Shown: positions 1-8,267 of the stretch, in pieces | How positions within the stretch are numbered: the first letter of the stretch is position 1 | Layout: each line of letters begins with the position of its first letter | Source of the DNA: Cobetia sp. L2A1 | GTDB lineage: Bacteria > Pseudomonadota > Gammaproteobacteria > Pseudomonadales > Halomonadaceae | NCBI RefSeq assembly: GCF_009796845.1 | Contig: NZ_CP047025.1 | Span: forward strand, 1,736,001-1,800,000 | Length of the DNA: 64,000 nt | Direction: 5' to 3' | The notes under the pieces: model-generated | What the model saw: the letters and a program-made list of their open reading frames with translations, nothing else | Told to the model about the DNA's origin: nothing | Database searches by the model: none | Made by a program: the position numbers and the translations under genes

Positions 1-701
1 TCAAGAAGATCAGTCGTGAGTACGCTCCCGGCAGTCTGGATCGACTGGAATTGCTGCGTGTCGCTGAGGCGCGTGGCGTGCGCGTGTTCAGTCGCGCAGA
101 GAGCATGATTCGTCTGATCGATCGCCTGAGCTGCAGCGTGACGATGGCCAATGCCGGCATCCCGATGCCGGCCACGTTGGTGACGGAAGACATCACTGCA
201 GCCTGTGCCGCCGTCAAGCGCTACGGTGCTGCGGTATTCAAGCCCTTGTTCTCCACCAAGGCGCGCGGCATGTGCATCATCGAGGACACGGGTGATGACC
301 TGGCGCTGGAAGCTGCCGTCCGTGATTTCTCGGCCTTGCACCCGATGATGTATCTGCAGCAGCGTCTGAATCTGCCGGGGCAGGATTACGGCATGGTATT
401 CGTGGGCGGCCGCTACCTGTGCAGTTATGCACGCATGAGTGGTGGCGACGCATGGAATACCACCATCCATGCGGGAGGCAAGTACGCACCCTTCACGCCC
501 TCGGATGACCTGATCGCGCTGGCAGAACGCGCGCAGGCGCCATTCAATCTTGATTTCACCACGGTAGATGTCGCTTTGACCGATGATGGTCCAATCGTCT
601 TCGAAGTCTCAGCCTTCGGTGGTTTTCGCGGGGCGTTGGAGGGGGCAGGGGTGGATGCCGCCGCAGCCTATCTGGATCACGTGCTAGAGGTACTGTCATG
701 A
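1..701 (+). CDS. ATP-grasp enzyme of GAK type (5' partial)
   Basis: The frame is open from base 3 to the stop at 699-701, so the start lies outside the window and about 233 residues are visible. The visible part has an ATP-grasp look: an AVFKPLFSTKARG nucleotide-binding loop, an acidic strand IVFEVSAFGGFRG with the metal-binding Glu, and a preceding LQQRLNLPGQDYGMVFVGG segment as in RimK/LysX-type ligases. ATP-grasp ligases activate a carboxylate as acyl phosphate and join it to an amine. The next gene overlaps by ATGA and encodes an HprK-related kinase, and an amphi-Trp gene lies 4.5 kb downstream. That trio is the GAK set described in TIGRFAMs. The substrate is unknown. The family call rests on motif and neighbourhood, not on a search. 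Confidence 0.75.
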   Translation, partial: KKISREYAPGSLDRLELLRVAEARGVRVFSRAESMIRLIDRLSCSVTMANAGIPMPATLVTEDITAACAAVKRYGAAVFKPLFSTKARGMCIIEDTGDDLALEAAVRDFSALHPMMYLQQRLNLPGQDYGMVFVGGRYLCSYARMSGGDAWNTTIHAGGKYAPFTPSDDLIALAERAQAPFNLDFTTVDVALTDDGPIVFEVSAFGGFRGALEGAGVDAAAAYLDHVLEVLS

Positions 702-1978
702 ATGCCTCGCTACGCGAATCGATCACGACTCTGGGCAGCAGACCTTTCGCGCAATGGCGGGCAGACGAGTGCTTCGGCGCGTTGTCGCAAGGGACGGCGT
801 TGCTGGACGATGTCCTGTATTTCAAGGCGGAGGGCTTCCGTCTATGCCTGAAGACCGATCACCCTGAACTGCTCACGCGTCTTGCGGACTACTTCCGACA
901 TTGCGCGCAGATCCTGCCATCGACGAGGCTTCATGAGGTGGCCGGTCAGGATGTGCCGATCATGCATGCGCTGAGTGCACCACGACTGGAAGATTCCCCG
1001 CGGGCTGAAGCGTTGGGACTGGTGCCCGAGGCATTTGTTGATTGGCAGCCGGAGCCGGGCAAGACGCGACGCAAGGATGCGATCATCGAGCTTGTTGATG
1101 CTCGCCTGATCTTCAAGGTGCGCACCGGCATGTGCTTCTTGCGCAGCCGTGAACACAATCTCGCCTTTGGTCCCTGTGCTGACAACGAGAGCCAGATCAT
1201 CAATTTTCTACTGACGCAGCACATGTCTTACCTGCAGCATCAGGGCGGGTTGATCTGTCATGCCTCGGCGATTGCCAAGGGGGATCGCGCGGTCGCGATC
1301 GCCGCGTTCTCCGGCGGGGGAAAGTCCACCACCATGGTGGCAGCGCTGGAGCATCCCGCGCTTGATTTCATCAGCAATGACCGCGTCTTCATCATGCCGG
1401 CGTTGTCTGAGGAGTCGCTGGAAGAAGAGGTGCCGCAAGGCCATTTGCCATCAGACCTTTTGCTAGCAGGTCAGTCGCTGACAGGTCAGCCACCAAGAGT
1501 CTGCGGCATTGCCAAGTTGCCCCGTATCAATCCAGGTACCATGCTGAACAATCCCAGGTTGCGCCCCTTGTTGACGCCTGAGTGCGTTGCGGCATGTGAA
1601 GCCATGCCCATCGATGAGCTCTGGGATCTGGAAGACAAGCACGATCTCATCATTCCCGATGTCTATGGGCCGGATCGCATTCGTCCCAGCGGCATATTGT
1701 CTGCCGTGCTGATTCTCAATTGGACACGTGGCAGTCAGGCGCCTCTGGAGGTCAAGGAGGTGGACGTCATGGCGAATGCCTCACTGATGCGCGCCGTGAT
1801 GAAAACGCCGGGGCCTTTCCATCAGCTGTCAGACGGACGTTTCATCGCCAATGGCACTCTGCTGGATCCTGTCCCCTATCTGGCTCGCTTGAAGCAGGTG
1901 CGTGTCCTTGAGGTAACGGGTGGCGTGGATTTTGCCAGACTGATTGATGGTCATCTCAACCCCTTGCTGGAGGTATGA
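698..1978 (+). CDS. HprK-related kinase (GAK system, kinase B type)
   Basis: A 426-residue protein with a C-terminal P-loop kinase domain like HPr kinase: a CHAS motif near 187-190, a Walker A loop FSGGGKST at about 204-211, and SNDRV at 226-230, as in HprK-family proteins that phosphorylate protein Ser. It is longer than true HprK (about 310 residues) and has an unrecognised N-terminal region of some 180 residues. No HPr or PTS gene is near. The start overlaps the ATP-grasp stop in an ATGA, so the two are translationally coupled. In GAK loci a kinase of this type accompanies the ATP-grasp and amphi-Trp proteins. Whether it phosphorylates protein, peptide or a small molecule is not known. Confidence 0.8.
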   Translation: MNASLRESITTLGSRPFAQWRADECFGALSQGTALLDDVLYFKAEGFRLCLKTDHPELLTRLADYFRHCAQILPSTRLHEVAGQDVPIMHALSAPRLEDSPRAEALGLVPEAFVDWQPEPGKTRRKDAIIELVDARLIFKVRTGMCFLRSREHNLAFGPCADNESQIINFLLTQHMSYLQHQGGLICHASAIAKGDRAVAIAAFSGGGKSTTMVAALEHPALDFISNDRVFIMPALSEESLEEEVPQGHLPSDLLLAGQSLTGQPPRVCGIAKLPRINPGTMLNNPRLRPLLTPECVAACEAMPIDELWDLEDKHDLIIPDVYGPDRIRPSGILSAVLILNWTRGSQAPLEVKEVDVMANASLMRAVMKTPGPFHQLSDGRFIANGTLLDPVPYLARLKQVRVLEVTGGVDFARLIDGHLNPLLEV

Positions 1979-1980
1979 CC

Positions 1981-2955
1981 ATGCGCCATGAATTGCTGTT
2001 GATGCGCCATGGGAAATCCGATGGAACGGTAGCGACGGATGACTTTCACCGCCCCTTGAAAGAGCGTGGCAAGCGGGGTGCCCAACGCATGGGTGCCTGG
2101 CTGGCTCAGCAGGATCTCGTGCCTCAAGTCATCATGAGCTCGCCGGCACTGCGTGCGCGAGCGACTGCCGAAAAGTGTGTCAAATCGATGGGGCTGGGCG
2201 TCGATGTGATCGAGCTCAAGCCGGCGCTTTATTGCGAGGACGAAAAGCCGCTCTTGAAGACACTGAGGGCCTGCCCTGATAGCGTCACGCGCCTGATGGT
2301 GGTGTGTCACAACCCAGCGCTGGAAGATGCGGTGGTCTGGCTGACGGGCAAGCGTCCACGTCCGCCCAAGGCGACCAAGTTGGTGCCCACGGCAGCCGTC
2401 GTCAGGCTGAGCTTCGAGGGCAGCTGGGACTCACTGCGCTCCGGTCAGATGCAGCTTGAACTGATTCAGCGGGTGCGGTCCTTGCCGGAAGGATTTCCGT
2501 GGCCATTCCCGGGCGGTGATGAACGGCGTGAGCGTCCTGCCTATTACTACCAGCAATCTGCTGTCTTGCCGTGTCGCTGGGAGGATGGTCGCCTGGAAGT
2601 TCTGTTGATTGGTTCGTCTTCTGATCGTCATTGGAGCCTCCCCAAGGGCATTGTTGAGCCCGGTTTGAGTCCGCTGGCGTCTGCTCTCAAGGAAGCACAG
2701 GAGGAGGCGGGAATCGAGGGCGAGGCGCTTGAACACGCCCCTATCTACTTCACGTATGAGAAGTGGGGCGCGCCGGTCGAGGTCTGCCTGTTCGCGGTCG
2801 AGGTCGCGCGTGAGCTGGAAGAAAATGAGCGTGAAGAACCCCATCGGAGCCGTCGTTGGGTGTCCGCCGATGCAGCACCGGCGCTTCTTGGCAGACGCGA
2901 GCTTGGCGATGCGGTCAGTACCTTGGTGGGGTCGCTCGAGGCAAAAGCCTCATGA
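1981..2955 (+). CDS. SixA-type histidine phosphatase fused to Nudix hydrolase
   Basis: A 324-residue two-domain enzyme. Residues 1-150 are a SixA-like histidine phosphatase with catalytic RHG at 9-11 and the second His in VCHNP (H110). Residues 185-310 are a Nudix domain with a box at G223-I245. Catalytic E238, E241 and E242 are present, but the first Glu of the consensus is Leu (L229) and the Arg is Lys (K237). Mycobacterial MutT1 joins the same two domains in the opposite order and acts on diadenosine polyphosphates and oxidised nucleotides. Substrate here is open. The start at 1981 is preferred over the in-frame ATG at 1975 because GGAGGT sits six bases before it. The gene is coupled to the kinase upstream and overlaps the next gene. 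Confidence 0.85.
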   Translation: MRHELLLMRHGKSDGTVATDDFHRPLKERGKRGAQRMGAWLAQQDLVPQVIMSSPALRARATAEKCVKSMGLGVDVIELKPALYCEDEKPLLKTLRACPDSVTRLMVVCHNPALEDAVVWLTGKRPRPPKATKLVPTAAVVRLSFEGSWDSLRSGQMQLELIQRVRSLPEGFPWPFPGGDERRERPAYYYQQSAVLPCRWEDGRLEVLLIGSSSDRHWSLPKGIVEPGLSPLASALKEAQEEAGIEGEALEHAPIYFTYEKWGAPVEVCLFAVEVARELEENEREEPHRSRRWVSADAAPALLGRRELGDAVSTLVGSLEAKAS

Positions 2956-3725
2956 CAGGACCATTCCCTCGGCGTGTGGCATTGATACGCCATGGCGAAT
3001 ATCACCAACAGCCTGATACGCCGAGCGCCCATCAACCCCATCCATTGACTCGTGAGGGTGAGGTACATGCCGAAGCCGGAGCACAGGAGGTACTGGCGCT
3101 CTGTCATCTTCATGGTTGGCAGATCGAGGATTGCCTGCATAGCTCCACGCTACTTCGTGCATGGCAGACTGGGTCATTCATGGCTGCCACTCTCGAACGC
3201 GCGCTTGGGCAGCCTTTCAAACTCATCACACACGATGTGCTGTGCGAGCGGAGTCTTGGCAGTGCCGCTAATCTGACCGCCAGGCAGATTGAGCATGTCA
3301 TATCACAGGACCCGCGCATGTCGGCTCTGCCCAATGACTGGAAGTCGAACAGCCATTATCGTTTGCCCTTGCCAGGGGCCGAGTCACTGCTTCAGGCGGG
3401 AGAGCGTGTCGCAGCATATCTGCATGCCTTGCCGCTGCCTGCGTCATCCGCCTCACTGACATTGGTGATCGGTCACGGTGCGGCATTTCGGCATGCGGCG
3501 CATCTTCTTGGTGTGCTCGCGTTCGAGGAGATCGCACGTCTTAGCATGCATCATGGTCGTCCCGTGATCCTAGAAGAAGTGCTCCTGGAAGACGTATGCG
3601 AGGCTGAAGATGACAACGCACTTCAAGCTGCGAGTGCTCCTGAAGATGTGCGTACAACGACCCAGTGGCGTCATGTGGCGGGAGAGTGGAAACAACGCAA
3701 GTTACACGAATCTGCACGAGATTGA
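2952..3725 (+). CDS. histidine phosphatase family protein
   Basis: A 257-residue phosphoglycerate-mutase-like protein with the RHGE signature at 13-16 and a second conserved His in VIGHGAAF. It therefore should form a phosphohistidine intermediate and dephosphorylate a small molecule or phosphoprotein. The reading frame is open further upstream, but the ATG at 2952 overlaps the stop of the SixA-Nudix gene in an ATGA and directly precedes the family N-terminus, so it is the likely start. It is the second enzyme of this fold in the cassette; having two beside an HprK-like kinase suggests reversal or processing of phosphorylation. The last 50 residues are polar and unmatched to a known motif. 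Confidence 0.8.
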   Translation: MTGPFPRRVALIRHGEYHQQPDTPSAHQPHPLTREGEVHAEAGAQEVLALCHLHGWQIEDCLHSSTLLRAWQTGSFMAATLERALGQPFKLITHDVLCERSLGSAANLTARQIEHVISQDPRMSALPNDWKSNSHYRLPLPGAESLLQAGERVAAYLHALPLPASSASLTLVIGHGAAFRHAAHLLGVLAFEEIARLSMHHGRPVILEEVLLEDVCEAEDDNALQAASAPEDVRTTTQWRHVAGEWKQRKLHESARD

Positions 3726-3800
3726 GCCATGGCTCATCTGGTCAGAGGAGTCTTGTCATGGCTGGGGTGAGACACGATGCATGTATTGAGGAGCAAGTGA

Positions 3801-5111
3801 ATGACAGCCAATAGCCTGCGTCGTGCAGTGCCTCGTTATCGTGGCCCCGCTACCTACCTGGATGCCTTGCCGTCACGGGCTTGTGAATGGCCGCTCGAAC
3901 ACCAGCACACCAGCCCGAAGGATGAGACAGATGAATCTTCGAGAGATGCCAGTACTCGCCGTGGCACCTTTGGCAAGAAGGATTGGCCGTCTCGCGACAT
4001 CATCTTCATTTCGGATGCCCATGCAGATGCCGAAGCCTTCATTGCCTCACTCGTTGCCAGTGGGGGCGTTCATCTCACGTCCAAGGGCTCGCTGAAACTG
4101 ACAGTAAAGGGCAAGCAGTGCGTCTTCGTTATCGGCGGTGATTGTCTTGACAAGGGGCCGAGCAATATCGAGCTGCTGGAAGCACTTCGCTCACTCATGC
4201 TGAGTGGGGCACGTCTCAAGTTATTGGCCGGAAATCATGATATGCGCCTGATGCTGGCGCTGATGAGACTCAGCCATGACAACTCGGCACGTACCGATCA
4301 CTTGTTCGTGCGCATGGGCGCTAAGGGATTGGCGTTGCTGAAGGAGGTATTTGATCACTACCTGGTCGATAAACCGCGCGCCATGAAAAGTATTCCCTCA
4401 CGTGCCGAATGTCGGCGACGGCTATTTCCTGGCGCTGACTGGGCCGAAGATTTCCGGAAAACCGCGAAAGGCGTGTTGGAAGGGCATGCACTCGAAAAGG
4501 AAATAGCGCGGCTGGAATCCAAGATGTCGGGGTTCGAGAGAGCGTGTGAAAAACAGGGGCTGAGCTTGCGACAGACCTATGCCGCGGCCCTCAAGGCACA
4601 TGAGCTGTTTCTCAAGCCTGGCGGACGTTTTACCTGGTTTTTCGACGAAATGCGTCTGGCATATCGCAGTGGGGCCTTCCTGCATGTCCATGCGGGAGTC
4701 GATGATGCCTTTGCCAAGCGGCTCGGCCATCAGCGGGTTGCTGAGGTCAATCGCGAGTTTCAGCGCATTCTGCGTGAAGATCCCTTCGCCTTCTATTACG
4801 GTGAGTTGGCCAATGTGCTGAGAACCAAATACCGCAAGAGCGACATGCCGCTGACAGCAACAGGGGTGAAGCATCTGTCAAAGGTCGGCATACGCGCGGT
4901 GATGCACGGGCATGTGAATCATTGCAATGGGCAGCAACTGAACTGGCGGTGTGGACTTTTACACATAGAGGGCGATATCACGCTGGACCGCAATTCGCGC
5001 AGCAAGGAAGGTCTCAGTGGCGTGGGGATGGGCGCGACGTTGATCGAGGCTTGCGGTCGGATCATCGCTGTCAGCAATGACCATTGCGTGGTCAAGGTGT
5101 TCGTGCCCTGA
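3801..5111 (+). CDS. PPP-type metallophosphoesterase
   Basis: A 436-residue calcineurin-like phosphoesterase. Metal-ligand motifs appear in order: SDAH (D72, H74), GGDCLDKGP (113-120), GNHD (144-147) and a late MHGH. The GDxxDKGP and GNHD motifs are those of PPP-family Ser/Thr phosphatases and Ap4A hydrolases. An insert of about 150 residues separates GNHD from the last His motif, and the first 65 residues are polar and probably disordered. GAGGAG lies eight bases before the ATG. It sits 75 bases after the histidine phosphatase in the same direction, so it likely belongs to the same operon. Protein dephosphorylation and dinucleotide polyphosphate cleavage are both possible. Confidence 0.8.
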   Translation: MTANSLRRAVPRYRGPATYLDALPSRACEWPLEHQHTSPKDETDESSRDASTRRGTFGKKDWPSRDIIFISDAHADAEAFIASLVASGGVHLTSKGSLKLTVKGKQCVFVIGGDCLDKGPSNIELLEALRSLMLSGARLKLLAGNHDMRLMLALMRLSHDNSARTDHLFVRMGAKGLALLKEVFDHYLVDKPRAMKSIPSRAECRRRLFPGADWAEDFRKTAKGVLEGHALEKEIARLESKMSGFERACEKQGLSLRQTYAAALKAHELFLKPGGRFTWFFDEMRLAYRSGAFLHVHAGVDDAFAKRLGHQRVAEVNREFQRILREDPFAFYYGELANVLRTKYRKSDMPLTATGVKHLSKVGIRAVMHGHVNHCNGQQLNWRCGLLHIEGDITLDRNSRSKEGLSGVGMGATLIEACGRIIAVSNDHCVVKVFVP

Positions 5112-5181
5112 CATCACGCACCGGTGGCCAGTTGTGAAGCACGAGTCATGTATAAAGAGACGGGTGTGAAAGGAGGCGAGC

Positions 5182-5472
5182 GTGAAAGGCGATAAGCAGG
5201 AAAAGTCACTATTCCGACATGAATCACTGCAGTCCATCGAAGGTGTACAGGATATTCTCAAGGCCATCATCAAGGGCCTCGGCAAGGGACTTCTGTCATT
5301 CAGGGACGAAGATGGTGATATTCGGCTCACGCCACGCGGACTGCTCACACTCAAGGTGACAGCTCGGCGAGAGGATGACTATCATCGTATGGATATACGG
5401 CTATCGTGGCACGCACGGCCCGGGGCCAAGCGGAACAAGACGCTGAAGATTTCCGATGATGATTCACATTGA
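5182..5472 (+). CDS. amphi-Trp domain protein (GAK system)
   Basis: A 96-residue protein. Its C-terminal half alternates polar and hydrophobic residues in a strand ending in Trp (DIRLSW, W76), and it has RLTPRGLLTLKV before it. This is the pattern of the amphi-Trp domain, the small third partner of the GAK set; its role is not established. The start codon is GTG with a strong AGGAGG five bases upstream (5171-5176). The first 45 residues carry a predicted amphipathic helix. The gene lies 70 bases after the phosphoesterase. Small size and conserved company suggest a carrier, scaffold or substrate protein, but this is inference only. Confidence 0.75.
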   Translation: MKGDKQEKSLFRHESLQSIEGVQDILKAIIKGLGKGLLSFRDEDGDIRLTPRGLLTLKVTARREDDYHRMDIRLSWHARPGAKRNKTLKISDDDSH

Positions 5473-5552
5473 ATTCGTCACTCAAGGCGTCCGTCACGAC
5501 AGTATTGGTTAGATATCCACGTATTGTGGGCACGCTGAAGGGAGAGACAGTA

Positions 5553-6497
5553 GTGAATATCATCATGGATGTGGCCACCCACACGAAGCCTGATGCGAGC
5601 GGTTTTTCGCGAAGACTGACGCGTCGATTGTTCACACGTCTTGTGATGCTGGGGTCTATGACGCTGCTATCGGCACACGCCATTGCAGAGGTTCCTGCGG
5701 CGCTTTCACAAGACTCGGTTCGCACGATTGAGCAAGAAGTGGATGCCCGTATGGGTGTTGCCGTACTGGATACCGCTGATGGAACGCGCTTCACCTACCG
5801 TGGCGATGAACGTTTCCCGATGAGTAGTACGTTCAAGGCACTGGCGTGCGGGAGTATGCTGGCCTTGGTTGATGCCGAGCAAGAGTCATTGCAGCGTAAA
5901 GTGAAGATCAAGCCGGAAGCCGTTGTGACCTACTCTCCGGTAACGGAGACGCAAACCGAGGGTGATGGCTTGACCCTCTCCGAACTGTGTAATGCGGCCG
6001 TGACGATCAGTGATAACACCGCAGGTAATTTGATTCTCGATGCCGTGGGCGGGCCAGCAGGACTGACTGCGTATCTTCGCTCACTGGGAGATGACACAAC
6101 GCGTTTAGACCGCACCGAAACCTCGCTCAATGAAGCAACGCCTGGCGATGTGCGGGATACCACGACACCCAATGCCATGGTGACAACGCTGCAGAAGTTG
6201 CTATTGGGAGATGCGCTGTCGGAAGACTCGCGCATTAAACTGCAAAGCTGGTTGCTGGCGAACACGACGGGTGAAGGCAAGCTGCGAGATGCCTTGCCGG
6301 CGGGCTGGCAGATAGGCGATAAAACCGGTGGTGGTGGGCACGGCACCAATAATGATGTTGCGATTATTTGGCCGCCTGGTCACGCTCCGCTGATTGTTGC
6401 CGTCTATCTCACTGAGAGTGACGCGAGTTTGGCACAACGCAATGCCGCGATTGCGGGCATAGGACGTCTACTGGTGACTCAGGCGGGGCAGCGCTGA
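5553..6497 (+). CDS. class A beta-lactamase
   Basis: A 314-residue serine beta-lactamase. All class A motifs are visible: S92-T-F-K95 (Ambler 70-73), S153-D-N155 (130-132), E189-T-S-L-N193 (166-170) and K257-T-G (234-236). Cys99 and Cys146 fall at Ambler 77 and 123, so the usual disulfide can form. The N-terminus has a twin-arginine-like TRRLFTR followed by a hydrophobic stretch and AHA-IAE, so export to the periplasm, perhaps by Tat, is likely. The frame opens at 5469, but GTG at 5553 has GGGAGA eight bases upstream and is preferred; ATG at 5565 is also possible. It follows the amphi-Trp gene closely but nothing links their functions. The spectrum cannot be told from sequence alone. Confidence 0.9.
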   Translation: MNIIMDVATHTKPDASGFSRRLTRRLFTRLVMLGSMTLLSAHAIAEVPAALSQDSVRTIEQEVDARMGVAVLDTADGTRFTYRGDERFPMSSTFKALACGSMLALVDAEQESLQRKVKIKPEAVVTYSPVTETQTEGDGLTLSELCNAAVTISDNTAGNLILDAVGGPAGLTAYLRSLGDDTTRLDRTETSLNEATPGDVRDTTTPNAMVTTLQKLLLGDALSEDSRIKLQSWLLANTTGEGKLRDALPAGWQIGDKTGGGGHGTNNDVAIIWPPGHAPLIVAVYLTESDASLAQRNAAIAGIGRLLVTQAGQR

Positions 6498-6708
6498 GGA
6501 GTCGTCTCAGCAAGTTCGTATCGGGTAGGCAACGGTGAGTTGCCAATCGGGCGCGAACGGTACCTTGTGGGATGCCATGTGCGCCCACACCTAGTGGTTA
6601 CGCATCAAGAAACGGGGATGGCGATGGATGCCATCCCCGTTGTCGTTCAGATGGCTGGTGATGCCAGCGTCGTCGTTCATTCTGATCCGCCACCTCCAGG
6701 GATTTATC

Positions 6709-7815
6709 ATGTCTACACTGTTCTCTCCGCTTCGTCTAGGGCCTGTCACGCTCGAAAACCGCATCATCATTGCACCCATGTGTCAGTACTCTGCTGAAGA
6801 CGGACGTATGCAGGCTTGGCATGACCAGCACCTGGGGAGCTTGGCTCAGTCCGGTGCGGGGCTGTTGATTTTTGAAGCTAGCGCCGTGGCACCTGAAGGA
6901 CGCATCACCTACGGTGATGCTGGGTTATGGGATGATGCGAGTCGCGATGCCATGAAAGCTGTCGTCGATCACATCCGTCCCTATTCACCGATGCCATTGG
7001 CGGTCCAGATTGGTCATGCGGGGCGCAAGGCCTCCTGCGAGAAGCCGTGGGATGGCGGCAAGGCCATCGCGCCCGGCGAATCCAATGGCTGGCAGGCACT
7101 GGCCCCCAGTGCGATTCCCTTCAGTGAGGGCGGTCCGCTACCAGAGGCCATGACGACACAGCAGATTGCCCAGACGATTGAAGACTTTGTGCTGGCGGCA
7201 CGTCGTGCTGTAGAGGCAGGCTTGCAAGGCATAGAGCTGCATGCCGCACATGGTTATCTTCTGCATCAGTTCCTCTCACCTCTGAGCAATCAGCGTGAAG
7301 ATGCCTATGGGGGTACGCTTGCCAATCGCATGCGCTTGACGCTGGATATCTTCGATGCCGTGCGTGCCTCGATCCCTGACGACATCGTATTGGGTGTACG
7401 TATCAGTGCGACCGACTGGGCAGAAGGTGGGTGGGACCTGGCGCAAAGCATTGAGCTTGCCAAACAGCTGGATACTCGCGGCTGCCATTATCTCCATGTC
7501 TCCAGCGGTGGGTTGAGCGAGCATCAGCAGATTCCGGTCGAGCCCAATTACCAGGTGCCACATGCCGAAGCGCTCAAGTCCCATGTCGTCATGCCGGTCA
7601 TCGCTGTCGGCCTGATTACTGACCCGCAGCAGGCAGAGGATATCGTGACAAATGAGCACGCAGATGCCATCGCTCTGGCACGCGGGATTCTCTACGATCC
7701 GCGTTGGCCGTGGCATGCTGCAGCGGCGCTGGGTGAGACGATCAAGGTGTCGCCCCAGTATCTGCGCTGCCAGCCTCATGGGTTGAAACAGCTGCTGGAA
7801 AACCAGGAGGGCTGA
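6709..7815 (+). CDS. NADH:flavin oxidoreductase (Old Yellow Enzyme, YqjM/XenA type)
   Basis: A 368-residue FMN-dependent ene-reductase that would reduce activated C=C bonds in enones or related electrophiles. The N-terminus LFSPLRLGPVTLENRI, the flavin-contacting MCQYSA motif with the Cys typical of YqjM-type enzymes, the ELHAAHGYLLHQFLSP active-site segment and ALARGILYDPRWP near the end are all diagnostic. The frame is open 27 codons further upstream, but ATG at 6709 with AGGGA before it matches the family start. It stands alone, ended by the hairpin at 7897-7944. It probably serves detoxification rather than a dedicated pathway. Confidence 0.93.
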   Translation: MSTLFSPLRLGPVTLENRIIIAPMCQYSAEDGRMQAWHDQHLGSLAQSGAGLLIFEASAVAPEGRITYGDAGLWDDASRDAMKAVVDHIRPYSPMPLAVQIGHAGRKASCEKPWDGGKAIAPGESNGWQALAPSAIPFSEGGPLPEAMTTQQIAQTIEDFVLAARRAVEAGLQGIELHAAHGYLLHQFLSPLSNQREDAYGGTLANRMRLTLDIFDAVRASIPDDIVLGVRISATDWAEGGWDLAQSIELAKQLDTRGCHYLHVSSGGLSEHQQIPVEPNYQVPHAEALKSHVVMPVIAVGLITDPQQAEDIVTNEHADAIALARGILYDPRWPWHAAAALGETIKVSPQYLRCQPHGLKQLLENQEG

Positions 7816-7896
7816 TACCTCTTGATCCTTGCTGGCAGCGCTGGTTCATATCCATGACTTGAGGACAGCGACTGGCGCGCATTCACGTCAAAAGAA

Positions 7897-7944
7897 ACAA
7901 AACGCCCGCAAGCCTGACGATGTTTCAGGCTTGCGGGCGTTTTC
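7897..7944. terminator. bidirectional terminator hairpin
   Basis: A long stem formed by AACGCCCGCAAGCCTGA and its complement, flanked by A-run and T-run. It lies between the converging OYE and Trp-rich genes and could stop transcription from both sides. Confidence 0.85.
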
Positions 7945-7945
7945 G

Positions 7946-8001
7946 TGTCGGTCTTCAAGTGTCGGTCTTCAAGTGTCGGTCTTCAAGTGTCGGTCATCAA
8001 G
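7946..8001. repeat. four tandem 14-bp repeats
   Basis: Three identical copies of TGTCGGTCTTCAAG and a fourth with one change (TGTCGGTCATCAAG) stand head to tail directly beside the terminator and just past the stop codon of the minus-strand Trp-rich gene. They are noncoding. Copy number could vary between strains by slippage. Confidence 0.95.
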
Positions 8002-8013
8002 GGGAGGGTGGCG

Positions 8014-8232
8014 TCATTTCCAGCCCATCTGCCACACGGTATCGTCCGCCAGGTCACGCCAGGCGAGCATGTAATCATTGTGAGTCATGACAGCCTGCAG
8101 AGTGACCTTGACGACATGTTCATTCTCTTCATCGCGGTGCAGTGTCGTGACGATGAAGTGGCGTTCGCGATTCTGTGGAGCAATGGCAGTCCATTTGCTC
8201 CGCAGCAGTTTCTCAGGGTTGATACGGTGCAT
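8014..8232 (-). CDS. TIGR02450-type small Trp-rich protein
   Basis: A 72-residue protein with the family pattern NPEKLLRSKWTA, then HFIVT, then WRDL and a terminal WQMGW. The function of this family is unknown; it is found across marine gammaproteobacteria. The frame runs 24 codons further upstream, but the ATG at 8232 has AGGAG seven bases ahead and starts where the family starts. It lies just downstream of the LysR gene on the same strand, 35 bases away, so both may be on one transcript. No signal peptide or membrane segment is seen. Confidence 0.8.
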   Translation of the reverse strand: MHRINPEKLLRSKWTAIAPQNRERHFIVTTLHRDEENEHVVKVTLQAVMTHNDYMLAWRDLADDTVWQMGWK

Positions 8233-8267
8233 GGTGGCTCCTGAAGCGGTATGAGTGCGCGGTTGGC

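Noticed and set aside
7946..8001. Possible CRISPR array
   Set aside because: The 14-base units are head to tail with no spacers and no cas gene is near.
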